From positions 1 to 21,367 of IMG/VR virus record IMGVR_UViG_3300021425_000224: DNA of 21,367 nucleotides. One strand, written 5' to 3'. The notes under the pieces are model-generated. The model did not search any database, had not been told where the DNA came from, and saw nothing but the letters and a program-made list of their open reading frames with translations. Positions 6,280-14,410 of this stretch are shown piece by piece (the stretch's first letter is position 1; every line of letters begins with the position of its first letter). The translations under genes were made by a program, and so were the position numbers. The DNA is from a virus.

Positions 6280-7710
6280 ATGGGTACAGGTTACACACGT
6301 AATGATACCGCTAACAACATTGCCGATGGTAACGTAATCAATGCGTCAGATCTTGACGGCGAGTTTGATGCGGTACAGGCAGCGTTTAACGGTACAACAG
6401 GACACTCACACGATGGTACGTCAGGTGAAGGACCTCAGATTGCTGCAGGGGGTATAGCAAGTAATGCTGTTACAACTGCAAAGATATTAGATGCCAATGT
6501 TACAACTGCAAAGATAGCAAACTCTAATGTTACACTTGATAAGATGGCAGCTAACTCTGTAGATAGTGATCAATATGTAGACGGGTCAATCGATAGAGTA
6601 CATTTAGCTGCTGACATTGTAGATGGAACAAAGATAGCTGATGATTCTATTAATTCTGAACATTACGTGGATGGGTCAATTGATACTGCTCACATAGGAA
6701 ACTTGCAAGTTACAACTGCCAAGATTGCAGCAGACGCTATTGATGGGACAAAGTTAGCTGATAATGCTGTAAATTCAGAACATTATACTGATGGTTCAAT
6801 CGATAGAGTCCACTTAGCTGCAGACATTATAGATGGTACAAAAATAGCTGATGACGTAATTAACTCAGAACACTACGTTGCAGGTTCTATTGACGCAGAA
6901 CACCTAGCATCTAGTTCAGTAACCAATGCTAAAATTGGAGCAGATGCAGTAACAACTGCTAAGATAGCTGATGATGTAGGATTAGGTGGTAATCCAACTA
7001 CAACTACACAATCTGCAGGTAATAACACCACAAGGATTGCAACAACTGCATTCGTGACAACTGCAGTAAATAATGCTGAACCGTTCCCAGCAGGAACATC
7101 AATGTTGTTCCAACAAACAAACGCACCTACAGGTTGGACAAAACAAACAACCCATAATAACAAAGCAATTAGACTACAAACAGGTACAGTGGGAACTGGT
7201 GGTAGCTCTGCATTTACAACAGCATTTGGAACTCCAAGTGTTGCAGGGGGTGCTATTAGTGGTAATCCAACAACCAATCATAGTGTAAGTTCAGGCAACT
7301 TAGCAGTGAGTTCTGGTAACTTAGCTGTAAGTTCTGGTAACTTAGCTGTAAGCATAAGTGGTAATATAAGTAATACAACTTTGTCTGCTAATACAATACC
7401 ATCGCACAGCCATAATTTTACAGTTCGTAACAGTTCTAACACTTTAAACCCCGGATCTACTAGTGCAGCTAACGGGGGTAATAATAATGCTACTAAAACA
7501 ACTTCAAATTTTGGTAATAATGGGGCTCACAATCACGGACATAACTTAAGTGGTAGCATGACAGGTTCACCAACATTAAGTGGTAATCCATCATTGAGTG
7601 GTAACCCAACTTTATCTGGTAATGTTAATGCAGGTAACTTGGCTGTTGGAGCATCCACTGCATCAATCAATGTACAATACGTTGACTTTATCATAGCTAA
7701 CAAGGATTAA
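6280..7710 (+). CDS. Tail fibre with repeat shaft and collar domain
   Basis: The 476-residue protein begins with a conserved tail-fibre attachment pattern (RNDTANNIADGNVINASDLDG, residues 5-25, then HSHDG near 45). The shaft, residues about 58-235, consists of repeats of the type INSEHYVDGSID followed by HLAADIVDGTKIADD, mixed with VTTAKI units. From residue 268 a tail-collar-like domain follows (FPAGTSMLFQQTNAPTGWTK), then a His/Gly/Ser/Asn-rich stretch with SSGNLAV and LSGNP repeats, ending in YVDFIIANKD, a usual terminal strand. It probably forms the trimeric receptor-binding fibre. The collar region with inserted repeats is the likely host-range determinant. It is followed at once by the accessory cassette. 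Confidence 0.85.
   Translation: MGTGYTRNDTANNIADGNVINASDLDGEFDAVQAAFNGTTGHSHDGTSGEGPQIAAGGIASNAVTTAKILDANVTTAKIANSNVTLDKMAANSVDSDQYVDGSIDRVHLAADIVDGTKIADDSINSEHYVDGSIDTAHIGNLQVTTAKIAADAIDGTKLADNAVNSEHYTDGSIDRVHLAADIIDGTKIADDVINSEHYVAGSIDAEHLASSSVTNAKIGADAVTTAKIADDVGLGGNPTTTTQSAGNNTTRIATTAFVTTAVNNAEPFPAGTSMLFQQTNAPTGWTKQTTHNNKAIRLQTGTVGTGGSSAFTTAFGTPSVAGGAISGNPTTNHSVSSGNLAVSSGNLAVSSGNLAVSISGNISNTTLSANTIPSHSHNFTVRNSSNTLNPGSTSAANGGNNNATKTTSNFGNNGAHNHGHNLSGSMTGSPTLSGNPSLSGNPTLSGNVNAGNLAVGASTASINVQYVDFIIANKD
6469..6516 (+). repeat. 18-base tandem repeat with 30-base period in fibre shaft
   Basis: An identical 18-base string, starting gttacaactgcaaagata, occurs at 6469-6486 and 6499-6516, exactly 10 codons apart, encoding VTTAKI units. 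Degenerate copies continue further along the shaft (for example near 6708). Confidence 0.8.
7288..7350 (+). repeat. Three tandem 21-base repeats (SSGNLAV) in the fibre tip
   Basis: Three in-frame 21-base units at 7288-7308, 7309-7329 and 7330-7350 encode SSGNLAV three times. The second and third are identical; the first differs at several silent positions. The array suggests recent duplication by slippage in a receptor-facing region. Confidence 0.9.
7570..7623 (+). repeat. Three tandem 18-base repeats (PTLSGN) in the fibre tip
   Basis: Units at 7570-7587, 7588-7605 and 7606-7623 encode PTLSGN, PSLSGN and PTLSGN. They are diverged at third codon positions, so this array looks older than the SSGNLAV array 220 bases upstream. 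Confidence 0.8.
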
Positions 7711-7711
7711 T

Positions 7712-8017
7712 GTGCAATTAAAAGTAGAAGATAACTGTCCTTTAAACAGTTTTAAAAAATGTAAACAGTTTAAATGTGCATGGTTTGTTCAGATGAAAGG
7801 AACAAATCCTAATGATGGAAAAGAAGTTGATGAATACGCTTGTGCTATAGCATGGTTACCAATGCTTTTAGTAGAGAATGCTGCACAGTCAAGACAAGCA
7901 GGAGCTGCTATAGAATCATTTAGAAATGAAATGGTCAAAGCCAATGAATCTAACCAAAACCTTTTAGAATTATCTAAAGTTTTAGAAATAAAAAATAATA
8001 AGAGATTAACTAAATGA
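7712..8017 (+). CDS. Four-cysteine accessory protein paired with the oxygenase
   Basis: The start is GTG at 7712, one base after the fibre stop; the overlapping ATG at 7710 is in another frame and stops after three codons. The 101-residue product has Cys at 9, 17, 22 and 44 (C-x7-C-x4-C-x21-C) in the pattern NCPLNSFKKCKQFKCAWFVQM, followed by a helical region with LPMLLVENAAQSRQAGAAIESF and a Lys-rich tail. Four cysteines in a 36-residue stretch suggest a Zn or Fe-S site. To my recollection similar proteins sit beside 2OG oxygenase genes in marine phages. Its stop overlaps the oxygenase start as ATGA, so the two are translated together. Function unknown; metal binding is an inference. Confidence 0.75.
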   Translation: MQLKVEDNCPLNSFKKCKQFKCAWFVQMKGTNPNDGKEVDEYACAIAWLPMLLVENAAQSRQAGAAIESFRNEMVKANESNQNLLELSKVLEIKNNKRLTK

Positions 8018-8601
8018 ACGATATGATAAAAATTAAAAATATTACTTTTATTTCAGCTTATGAAAATTTAGCACCTAATGATTATTGTGACAGAATGATA
8101 AAAGCTTTTGATCAGTTGGAAAGTAGAACTTCTGCTTGGAGTGGCTCTGAAGCTAACGGAGCAGGAAACAGAAAAGATTTTTCATTTATGTTTGATAACG
8201 CAAGTTACGGCTGTTTAGATTTAGCCAAAGAAACAAATGAAATATTAGATTTAGGTTTGAAAAAATACGTGGATGAATACCCATCCCTAGAACCTATGCA
8301 CTATTATAGCACTGCTATTAAAGTACAAAGAACTCCACCTAAAGGGGGATTTCATAATTGGCACTCTGAGCAATCTAGCAATGAAGCAGCACGAATGCTA
8401 ACATGGACAATATATCTTAATGATGTGCCTGAAGGTGAAGCTGAAACTGAATTTTTAGAATATGGTATGAAAATACAACCAAAAAAAGGAACAGTGTGTT
8501 TTTTTCCTGCATCTTGGACGCATACACATAGAGGTAATGCAGTTTATACACACGATAAATATATTGCTACTGGTTGGTACTATTTAGCACCACAAATTTA
8601 A
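8014..8601 (+). CDS. 2-oxoglutarate/Fe(II)-dependent oxygenase
   Basis: The 195-residue protein is a small double-stranded beta-helix oxygenase of the type common in marine phages. The expected iron ligands are His117 and Glu119 (FHNWHSEQ) and a distal His near 170-172 (WTHTHRGN). Lys182 (HDKYIATGW), ten residues after His172, is in the place of the residue that binds the 2-oxoglutarate carboxylate in prolyl-4-hydroxylase-like enzymes. The H-x-E in place of H-x-D is an accepted variant. Such enzymes couple 2-oxoglutarate decarboxylation to hydroxylation of a protein or small molecule; the substrate here is unknown. The gene starts in an ATGA overlap with the four-cysteine gene. Position beside the fibre suggests a virion protein, or a host protein, as substrate. 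Confidence 0.85.
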   Translation: MNDMIKIKNITFISAYENLAPNDYCDRMIKAFDQLESRTSAWSGSEANGAGNRKDFSFMFDNASYGCLDLAKETNEILDLGLKKYVDEYPSLEPMHYYSTAIKVQRTPPKGGFHNWHSEQSSNEAARMLTWTIYLNDVPEGEAETEFLEYGMKIQPKKGTVCFFPASWTHTHRGNAVYTHDKYIATGWYYLAPQI

Positions 8602-8612
8602 GGAGAAAAATT

Positions 8613-9026
8613 ATGGCAAAAATAACTTATGTTTTTGAAGGTGAAAACGAAGGCACTGCAAGAATTTCTATTGATGGAGAGTGTATAGATTCTGCTAATT
8701 TTGTGGGAATTGTTGCAGATGACATACACGCAATTCAATGGGATGGAGCAAGCGGTGAAATTGAGTACAAAGATAATAGCGGTAACGCCACTATTTCTGA
8801 CATTTCATCTTACAATTTTGAAACAGTCTTTGCTACAGAAAAGAAAGCAATAGCAGATGCTGAAACACAAGCTGAAGCTGATAGAATTGCTAACATGACA
8901 TACGCAGACAAAAGAGCAGAAGAGTATCCCTTTATTGCAGAACAATTAGATGACATCTACCACAATGGTATAGATGGTTGGAAAAGCACAATCACAGCTA
9001 TAAAAAATAAATATCCTAAACCATAA
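8613..9026 (+). CDS. Small tail-associated protein with YPxIxEQLDDIYH motif
   Basis: ATG at 8613 is chosen because AAGGAG lies at about 8599-8605; an upstream in-frame start at 8574 would run through the end of the oxygenase gene. The 137-residue product has an N-terminal beta region (VFEGENEGTARISIDG), a central helix (about 70-95, rich in Ala, Glu and Lys) and a C-terminal module with EEYPFIAEQLDDIYHNGIDGW ending in KNKYPKP. That C-terminal module recurs in many marine phages, including T4-like cyanophages, near tail genes, to my recollection. The function is not established; a role in tail fibre assembly or as a tail accessory protein is possible. Confidence 0.7.
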   Translation: MAKITYVFEGENEGTARISIDGECIDSANFVGIVADDIHAIQWDGASGEIEYKDNSGNATISDISSYNFETVFATEKKAIADAETQAEADRIANMTYADKRAEEYPFIAEQLDDIYHNGIDGWKSTITAIKNKYPKP

Positions 9027-9036
9027 GGGTATATAG

Positions 9037-9231
9037 ATGAAACTAGACATGCAGCCTGAGTTAAAAGTACAAATGGAACTAGATGCACATGAAAAAGAGT
9101 GTGCCATCAGATACCAAACAGTCAACGACAAGCTAGAAACCTTAGACAGAAGAATGTGGCGAATAGAAGCTATGTCTATGGTGGGTACACTTGGGGTGGT
9201 GGCTTTGATTGTTGCAATAGTTATGAAGTAA
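9037..9231 (+). CDS. Coiled-coil protein with C-terminal membrane anchor (XhlA/holin-like candidate)
   Basis: The 64-residue product begins MKLDMQPELKVQMELDAHEK, has a charged helical region to about residue 45 (with NDKLETLDRRMWRIEAM), and ends in a hydrophobic span at residues 46-63 followed by a single Lys. Coiled coil plus a C-terminal span is the layout of XhlA-like haemolysin and accessory lysis proteins of phages. No endolysin gene is visible nearby, so a lysis role is only a candidate. ATG 9037 follows AAGGG. The neighbours are the tail-associated protein and the first internal virion protein. Confidence 0.6.
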   Translation: MKLDMQPELKVQMELDAHEKECAIRYQTVNDKLETLDRRMWRIEAMSMVGTLGVVALIVAIVMK

Positions 9232-9241
9232 GGATAAAGAT

Positions 9242-10621
9242 ATGGCAGAACAAGATACCAATCAACTCTCAGTAACTCCGCCGACAAAGCCAGACTTTGA
9301 AACTAAGACTGAGGATTTGGCAGGAAAACTAGGTACTGCAGAAACGACAGTTACACCTGTTACTCAGGGCGTTCAACAAAATGAATTACTGGGAACTCAA
9401 GGGCAACTCTTATCAGATACAGATGTTCCAACTGTAACTCCCAAAACAATCGATACAACTCAAGTTGGACAGACAGCTAAACCAGTAGCAAGTGAAAACT
9501 TAGGTCAGATAACATCTCCTGTAGCTTCAGCAGTAGGTTACGTAGAAAAACAGGACTTTGCGGGTGCGACCTCTGATTTTAGTGCTGCTGATCTTATTGA
9601 TCTTGATGACATATCAAGTGCGACCTTGTCTGCGGGTGCAATGGCAGATCCTGCTCAAGAACAGCTTGATGAGAAAGCTACTGTAAAGTATCAATTAGAA
9701 TCACTACTTGGTGGCATCGAAGACGGCGAGCCACTACCTGCGTGGGCATCCCCAGCAACTAGAAAAGTTGCAGCCATAATGCAACAAAGAGGATTAGGCT
9801 CATCTAGTATGGCGGCCGCAGCTCTAACACAAGCTGTTATGGAATCAGGTATTTCTATTGCGGCCAGAGACGCAGGTGCTTATGCAAACATACAGCTAAA
9901 GAACTTAGATAACAGACAGCAAGCAGCCCTACAGAATGCACTACAAGTTGCTACACTGGACAGACAGAATGCTGATGCTAGAACTAAAGGTGCGATAAGT
10001 AACGCTCAAGCTCTTCTGTCTATTGATATAAAAGAACTGGATGCACAACAACAATCAAATGCCATAAAGTACAATGCAATGGCTCAAGCGGCATTCACTG
10101 AAGCTGCGGCTGAGAATGCTAGACAGCAGTTCAACGCAAAGAATGAGCTACAGGTAGAGGAGTACTTTGCTGAATTGGCTGTACAAGTTGACACAGCAAA
10201 CATAAACAGAGACGTGGCAATCAAACAATACAACATAAACCAAGAGAATTCATTTGCAGAGTTCAACGCTAACATGAGAGATCAGCGTGAGAAATTCAAT
10301 GCAAACATGAGAAATGTGATTGACCAATCAAATGTCAAGTGGCGTCGAGAAGTGAACACAGCAAATACTGCAGTTCAAAATGAAACTAACAGAATAAACG
10401 CACAACTTATGTACAACATGAGTGCTACGGCTATGAATGATCTGTGGCAAAAGTACAGAGATAACGCTACTTTTAATTTTACAGCTTCTGAGTCAGAGCT
10501 ACAAAGAAAGCACGAACAAGTGATACAAGCCTTAGAAGCTGCGGCAAATGCAGATGCTTACTCTGCGGCCAATAAAACAACATTAGCATCAAACATAATC
10601 AAAGTAATAGGGGCTTGGTAA
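9242..10621 (+). CDS. Probable internal virion protein (Ala/Gln/Asn-rich coiled coil, gp14-like position)
   Basis: The 459-residue protein has a Thr/Pro/Gln-rich disordered N-terminus (residues 1-110) and a conserved block LPAWASPATRKVAAIMQQRGLGSSSMAAAALTQ (interrupted here in description; about residues 161-193). A very long helical region rich in Ala, Gln and Asn follows (about 200-440), with QFNAKNE and FNANMR-type repeats. There is no membrane span or Cys. The LPAWAS...RGLGSSSMA block is familiar from marine phage structural proteins near the ends of tail modules. With the larger proteins that follow, it occupies the place of T7 gp14, an ejected core protein. ATG 9242 follows AAGGAT. The role is inferred from context. 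Confidence 0.65.
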   Translation: MAEQDTNQLSVTPPTKPDFETKTEDLAGKLGTAETTVTPVTQGVQQNELLGTQGQLLSDTDVPTVTPKTIDTTQVGQTAKPVASENLGQITSPVASAVGYVEKQDFAGATSDFSAADLIDLDDISSATLSAGAMADPAQEQLDEKATVKYQLESLLGGIEDGEPLPAWASPATRKVAAIMQQRGLGSSSMAAAALTQAVMESGISIAARDAGAYANIQLKNLDNRQQAALQNALQVATLDRQNADARTKGAISNAQALLSIDIKELDAQQQSNAIKYNAMAQAAFTEAAAENARQQFNAKNELQVEEYFAELAVQVDTANINRDVAIKQYNINQENSFAEFNANMRDQREKFNANMRNVIDQSNVKWRREVNTANTAVQNETNRINAQLMYNMSATAMNDLWQKYRDNATFNFTASESELQRKHEQVIQALEAAANADAYSAANKTTLASNIIKVIGAW

Positions 10622-11002
10622 ATGAGTTTTTTAGATAGTGTTCTTTCAGTTCTTTCTGTAGTTAAAAAGGGAGCAGAAGTATATAGTGCGTTGAGTGATA
10701 AGGATGACGATACAGGTTTTGCTCAACCTCAGAGAATTAACTTAGAGTCCAACTTAACTGCCCCAAGAGCTTCTCTGAGAACTATGGAAGCCCCAATCGG
10801 TCTTGGCTTACCAAATATGGAAACAGCCTACAGATACTTTTCAAATAATCTTTCAAGAGATAATAACTTCAGGTACGTACAAGGACAAAACTACGTAGCA
10901 AAACGAAGAAACCCTACTCCTGCTACAATGAGTGTGGCATCAGATGCAAGGGTCAAAGGTTTTACTGCTTCGTATAAAACAACGGGTGTACCAACAGCGT
11001 AA
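10622..11002 (+). CDS. Small virion-associated protein, unknown
   Basis: The 126-residue product starts at ATG 10622, directly after the previous TAA. It has a hydrophobic amphipathic N-terminal helix (FLDSVLSVLSVVKKGAEVYS, residues 3-22), an acidic linker, and then a polar, Arg/Asn-rich part with YRYFSNNLSRDNNFRYV and AKRRNPTP. There are no Cys and no clear full membrane span. It lies between two probable internal virion proteins and has no separate promoter, so it may be a small ejection or core protein. Family not recognised. Confidence 0.6.
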   Translation: MSFLDSVLSVLSVVKKGAEVYSALSDKDDDTGFAQPQRINLESNLTAPRASLRTMEAPIGLGLPNMETAYRYFSNNLSRDNNFRYVQGQNYVAKRRNPTPATMSVASDARVKGFTASYKTTGVPTA

Positions 11003-11011
11003 GGTAATATA

Positions 11012-11521
11012 ATGGATCAATTAAGAACACAGACAAATGTACGATCAGGATCTATAGAAGCGAAAGATCCTCTTGCACAAGCTATTCCGGGAACTTCCCT
11101 TACTGTAGACAATAAGAAATGGGCATGGGGTAATCCCCCTCAACATACAGATCCAGAAGTTGTGCTACAAGAAGCTACTGACAGATTAGAAGATCCTCGA
11201 TTTAAAGAAGATATGATGAAGCTATTGGTAGCAGGAGTATCCATAGAGCATATTGTAGAGACTTGGGTTATTGATGGCTTTGAGAGTGGTAAGTTCACTT
11301 TGGATGTTGGACTGCTGACTAAAGGACCTTTAGGAGTTTACATTGCATACATAGCTGAACAAGAAGATGTTCCGTACAGAATGTTTGAGAAAGACGATGG
11401 GGGTCTGAACGATAATAGAATTGATGATGAGTCTTTCTTCAAGCTTATGAAGGACAATAATCCTGCAATGTTTGAAACCTTACGAGAAGGATTAAACGAA
11501 ACTTTAAGAAAAGGTAAGTAG
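11012..11521 (+). CDS. Conserved marine-phage protein of unknown function, 169 aa
   Basis: The 169-residue protein contains the patterns KWAWGNPPQHTDPE (about residues 36-49), LVAGVSIEHIVETWVIDGFESGKF (split; about 72-95) and GPLGVYIAYIAEQEDVPYRMF (about 105-125), followed by an acidic helical tail. It looks like a soluble alpha/beta or helical protein with no membrane span and no Cys. To my recollection this pattern recurs beside the giant internal proteins of marine podoviruses, but no function is known to me. ATG 11012 follows AAGG. It could be an assembly partner or chaperone of the two large proteins that follow; that is only inference from position. Confidence 0.65.
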   Translation: MDQLRTQTNVRSGSIEAKDPLAQAIPGTSLTVDNKKWAWGNPPQHTDPEVVLQEATDRLEDPRFKEDMMKLLVAGVSIEHIVETWVIDGFESGKFTLDVGLLTKGPLGVYIAYIAEQEDVPYRMFEKDDGGLNDNRIDDESFFKLMKDNNPAMFETLREGLNETLRKGK

Positions 11522-14410
11522 ATGGCTGATATTTTTACTAAAATAGCAAAGAGTCCTGTTGCATTTGGTGTAATAAAGGGAGCTACGGATCTCTTTGTGG
11601 CGGGTAGAACTCAACAGAGAAAAGAAGCCTTAGAAAAGAAAAAGAAACAGGCAGAAATATTTGAAAAAAATCAACAAACTTTTATTGATACAGCACTTAG
11701 TAGTCAAGATATGGCTCAATCAGTCCTAACTAATTCTTATTTTAAACCTAGAATACAACAACTGGCTACAACAAATAGAGACTTGTACAACGCAATAGCT
11801 CTAAAGTCTTTAGCACCAAAAGAAGTTACTCCTTATAATCAACAAATTATAAATACGACATCTGGTAATTCTACTGCAGCACGAAATTTTATAGCTAACA
11901 ACAAAGATTATCTAGCACAAAATCCTACTCTTGCTAGAATACTGAAGACAACTGCATCTGTGGCTACCTTAACTGAAGGACAAAACAGAATAGTAAACGG
12001 TGTTAAAAATGCTGCTGATGCTAAGAAATTAATAGATGGCTATTTTCCAATAAAACAAACTAGTGAAATATTTGAAGGTCCTGTGAAAGTAAAAATCGAC
12101 GGGGGTAGACCTGTTAATGTTGAAACAGGAGAAGAGCTAAAAGGGGATTTGATTGAATATAGAGATAATAACCCTACGCAGAATGATCTATTCTATGCCT
12201 TAAATGCAAAGGCAGAAGCACTCGACGAAGAAGAATTTGAAGGTTTATCTGACACAAACATAAACACTATGAAAGATACAATAAAAGCTGCTGAAGAAAG
12301 AAACCCCGGATCAGGTATCATTCTTATTAATGACATGATGAAAAGACTAGACCCTAGAGATATCAAATCAAAATTCTTTCTTCAATCTCTTAATATTGCA
12401 TATGGTAAGAAAGAAAATTCAGGAGTATCTGTAGCAGAGCTTTTAAATGACTCTGTAGGCATGGTCAGGGAAGACATTAAAGATCAGACAAGTCGAGCTT
12501 TGTTTGCGAAGGATGTACTAGACAGCAAAAAAATTAAAGATATGGTAAGTAAAGGTTTATTTACCAAGTACTTAAATTCTGAAAATGAAGAAGAACAGCA
12601 AATAGCTAAAGATTATTTTGCATTGAAGTCTATGAAAGATAGCTTAGATAAAGTTGCAGAAGGAAAAGGTAAAGCTGGAATATCGTATGGTGGCATTGAT
12701 TTGTACCCCGCCACAATAAAAGATGTAACTACTAGCCTTCCCTTAGCAAATGCTTTCTTAGGTAGACTAAATGGATTAACAATTGGAAGTGGTACAGAAA
12801 AGGTAGACATACAAGGTTATATTAATAATCTACCCCCTCAAGAAAAAGCAGCACTCTTATCTGACATAAAATCTACCATCGAAAACCACGATAACATGAC
12901 AACAAAAGTGAAAGTAACTGAGAGCAACAGTAAGTATCAAGAGCGACCTGATAACTACGCAATTAAATTTCCTAACTTGTACAACATCCCTGAGATAAAA
13001 GCGTTCATACACGGTCCTGTTATCAATCAACCTCCTGAAGATGTCAGTGTAACTAGGAATGTTGCATCTACTCAGACTGTCGATAACACTCCTGTAGGTA
13101 ATTCTCTGCCAGATAACCAAGTTTTATTGGCAAATAAAAGCGACATTGTTACTCTTGCACCTGAAGTACTTGAATTTTCTAAAGCAAAAGGATTTGACAA
13201 ACCATCTGACATGTTAAAAGATGATGGATACTTTGAAACATTAGAAGGATCAGGAGGGTTTACTCTTGCAGGTAGTGGCACATTATTAAAAGGTAATGAT
13301 AGAATCTTTAAGGCTGCCAATGCAATAATAAGCCAAGTTCCTATGATTGGAAAATACACACCAAACTCGCTGAGAACTAAAGATTATGCAGCCATTGGTC
13401 GTACTATTGTGAACCAACAAATAGACGACGATGCAGACGTATTTGCTACCGTTTCTATGCTTATGAATGATGATTTCTCAATCAAAAAAGACCCCGGAAA
13501 AATAGGCTATGCCCAAGAACAAATTGAAGCTGCTATAACAAAACTAAGTGCGGGTGAGCTAAAAGTTGATGATATAGCAAAACAAAATGTAAACCTCAAC
13601 GATTATATCGCAACATTAAACTCTGGTATTAATAGTATAGGCGTACAGGGCGACAAGATGAATGCGACCGTAGCCCTTGAGAATATCGTAACTGATATAG
13701 TGGCATCTGAAACAGGACTTGTGAGAGGAACACTAGGATACATATCAGAAAATTTTGGTGATGTTTTTGAGATAGGTCAACGAAGTAAAGTAGTCAATTC
13801 GATGAACACCGAATATGATATATTACGTAAAGACAGAAGAATAGCTTCTGCTAAATTAGCTTCTAATTTAATAACAATAGCGTATCAGAGAGCTAGAACT
13901 CTTGATCCAAATGGTAGGATATCTGATAGAGACTTTAAAGCTGCATTAGATAGTATCACAGCTTCTTTCTTTGCGAGTAATCAAATTACAAAAGCTTTAC
14001 TTATCGACTTTAAAAATGATGCAGAATCACAGTTAATTATAAATAATAATTTACTTGAAGTTTTTACAAATATAAAAGAAGATGGTAGTAGTATTATACT
14101 AAAGAAAAACATCCGAGCAATAAGAGCAGTTCCTGTATTCAAAAAAGTAAGACAGATGACTAGCTCTATCAATGCCACTAGACAGTACAGAGATAGGTTT
14201 GTTGAAAATGGGAATAAAATAAATTATCGCTTTTATAATTTAAAAATAGTAGAAGCCCACAGACCTACAAATTCAGACTTACAAGTATATGAAGTTGTAC
14301 GAGCTACAAACGTAAATGATCCCATAGCTATAGGGCTACCTGTTTATACAAATAGATACGGAAGAATGTTAACATCACAAGAATTAAAACAGAGAGGTTT
14401 TAGACCATAA
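11522..14410 (+). CDS. Large internal virion protein (962 aa, gp15-like position)
   Basis: The 962-residue product starts at ATG 11522, directly after the preceding TAG. The N-terminus has a short hydrophobic helix (about residues 10-27) and then a Lys/Glu/Gln-rich coiled coil (about 28-55). The remainder is a mixed helical protein rich in Asn, Asp, Lys and Ile, with no recognised catalytic motif and no Cys. Size, helical character and place between a smaller Ala/Gln-rich protein and a 1690-residue protein match T7-type gp15 ejection proteins, which form part of the internal core and the trans-envelope channel. The assignment is by synteny only. It ends in a TAATG overlap with the next gene. 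Confidence 0.6.
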   Translation: MADIFTKIAKSPVAFGVIKGATDLFVAGRTQQRKEALEKKKKQAEIFEKNQQTFIDTALSSQDMAQSVLTNSYFKPRIQQLATTNRDLYNAIALKSLAPKEVTPYNQQIINTTSGNSTAARNFIANNKDYLAQNPTLARILKTTASVATLTEGQNRIVNGVKNAADAKKLIDGYFPIKQTSEIFEGPVKVKIDGGRPVNVETGEELKGDLIEYRDNNPTQNDLFYALNAKAEALDEEEFEGLSDTNINTMKDTIKAAEERNPGSGIILINDMMKRLDPRDIKSKFFLQSLNIAYGKKENSGVSVAELLNDSVGMVREDIKDQTSRALFAKDVLDSKKIKDMVSKGLFTKYLNSENEEEQQIAKDYFALKSMKDSLDKVAEGKGKAGISYGGIDLYPATIKDVTTSLPLANAFLGRLNGLTIGSGTEKVDIQGYINNLPPQEKAALLSDIKSTIENHDNMTTKVKVTESNSKYQERPDNYAIKFPNLYNIPEIKAFIHGPVINQPPEDVSVTRNVASTQTVDNTPVGNSLPDNQVLLANKSDIVTLAPEVLEFSKAKGFDKPSDMLKDDGYFETLEGSGGFTLAGSGTLLKGNDRIFKAANAIISQVPMIGKYTPNSLRTKDYAAIGRTIVNQQIDDDADVFATVSMLMNDDFSIKKDPGKIGYAQEQIEAAITKLSAGELKVDDIAKQNVNLNDYIATLNSGINSIGVQGDKMNATVALENIVTDIVASETGLVRGTLGYISENFGDVFEIGQRSKVVNSMNTEYDILRKDRRIASAKLASNLITIAYQRARTLDPNGRISDRDFKAALDSITASFFASNQITKALLIDFKNDAESQLIINNNLLEVFTNIKEDGSSIILKKNIRAIRAVPVFKKVRQMTSSINATRQYRDRFVENGNKINYRFYNLKIVEAHRPTNSDLQVYEVVRATNVNDPIAIGLPVYTNRYGRMLTSQELKQRGFRP

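Noticed and set aside
6873-7277. 134-residue minus-strand open frame inside the tail fibre gene
   Set aside because: Hydrophobic, low-complexity translation opposite a repeat-rich gene; no start signal and the plus-strand fibre is clearly coding.
7288-7350. Regular repeats considered as a CRISPR array
   Set aside because: Units are contiguous, in frame with no spacers, and encode repeated residues of the tail fibre.
8574-8612. Upstream in-frame start for the gene at 8613
   Set aside because: It lies inside the oxygenase coding end and has no ribosome site, while ATG 8613 has AAGGAG at proper distance.
9811-10568. Repeated GCGGCC hexamers (also at about 5584 and 18570)
   Set aside because: All five are in-frame Ala-Ala codon pairs; a codon-pair habit explains them better than a regulatory or packaging site, though the choice of GCG-GCC in an AT-rich genome is slightly odd.
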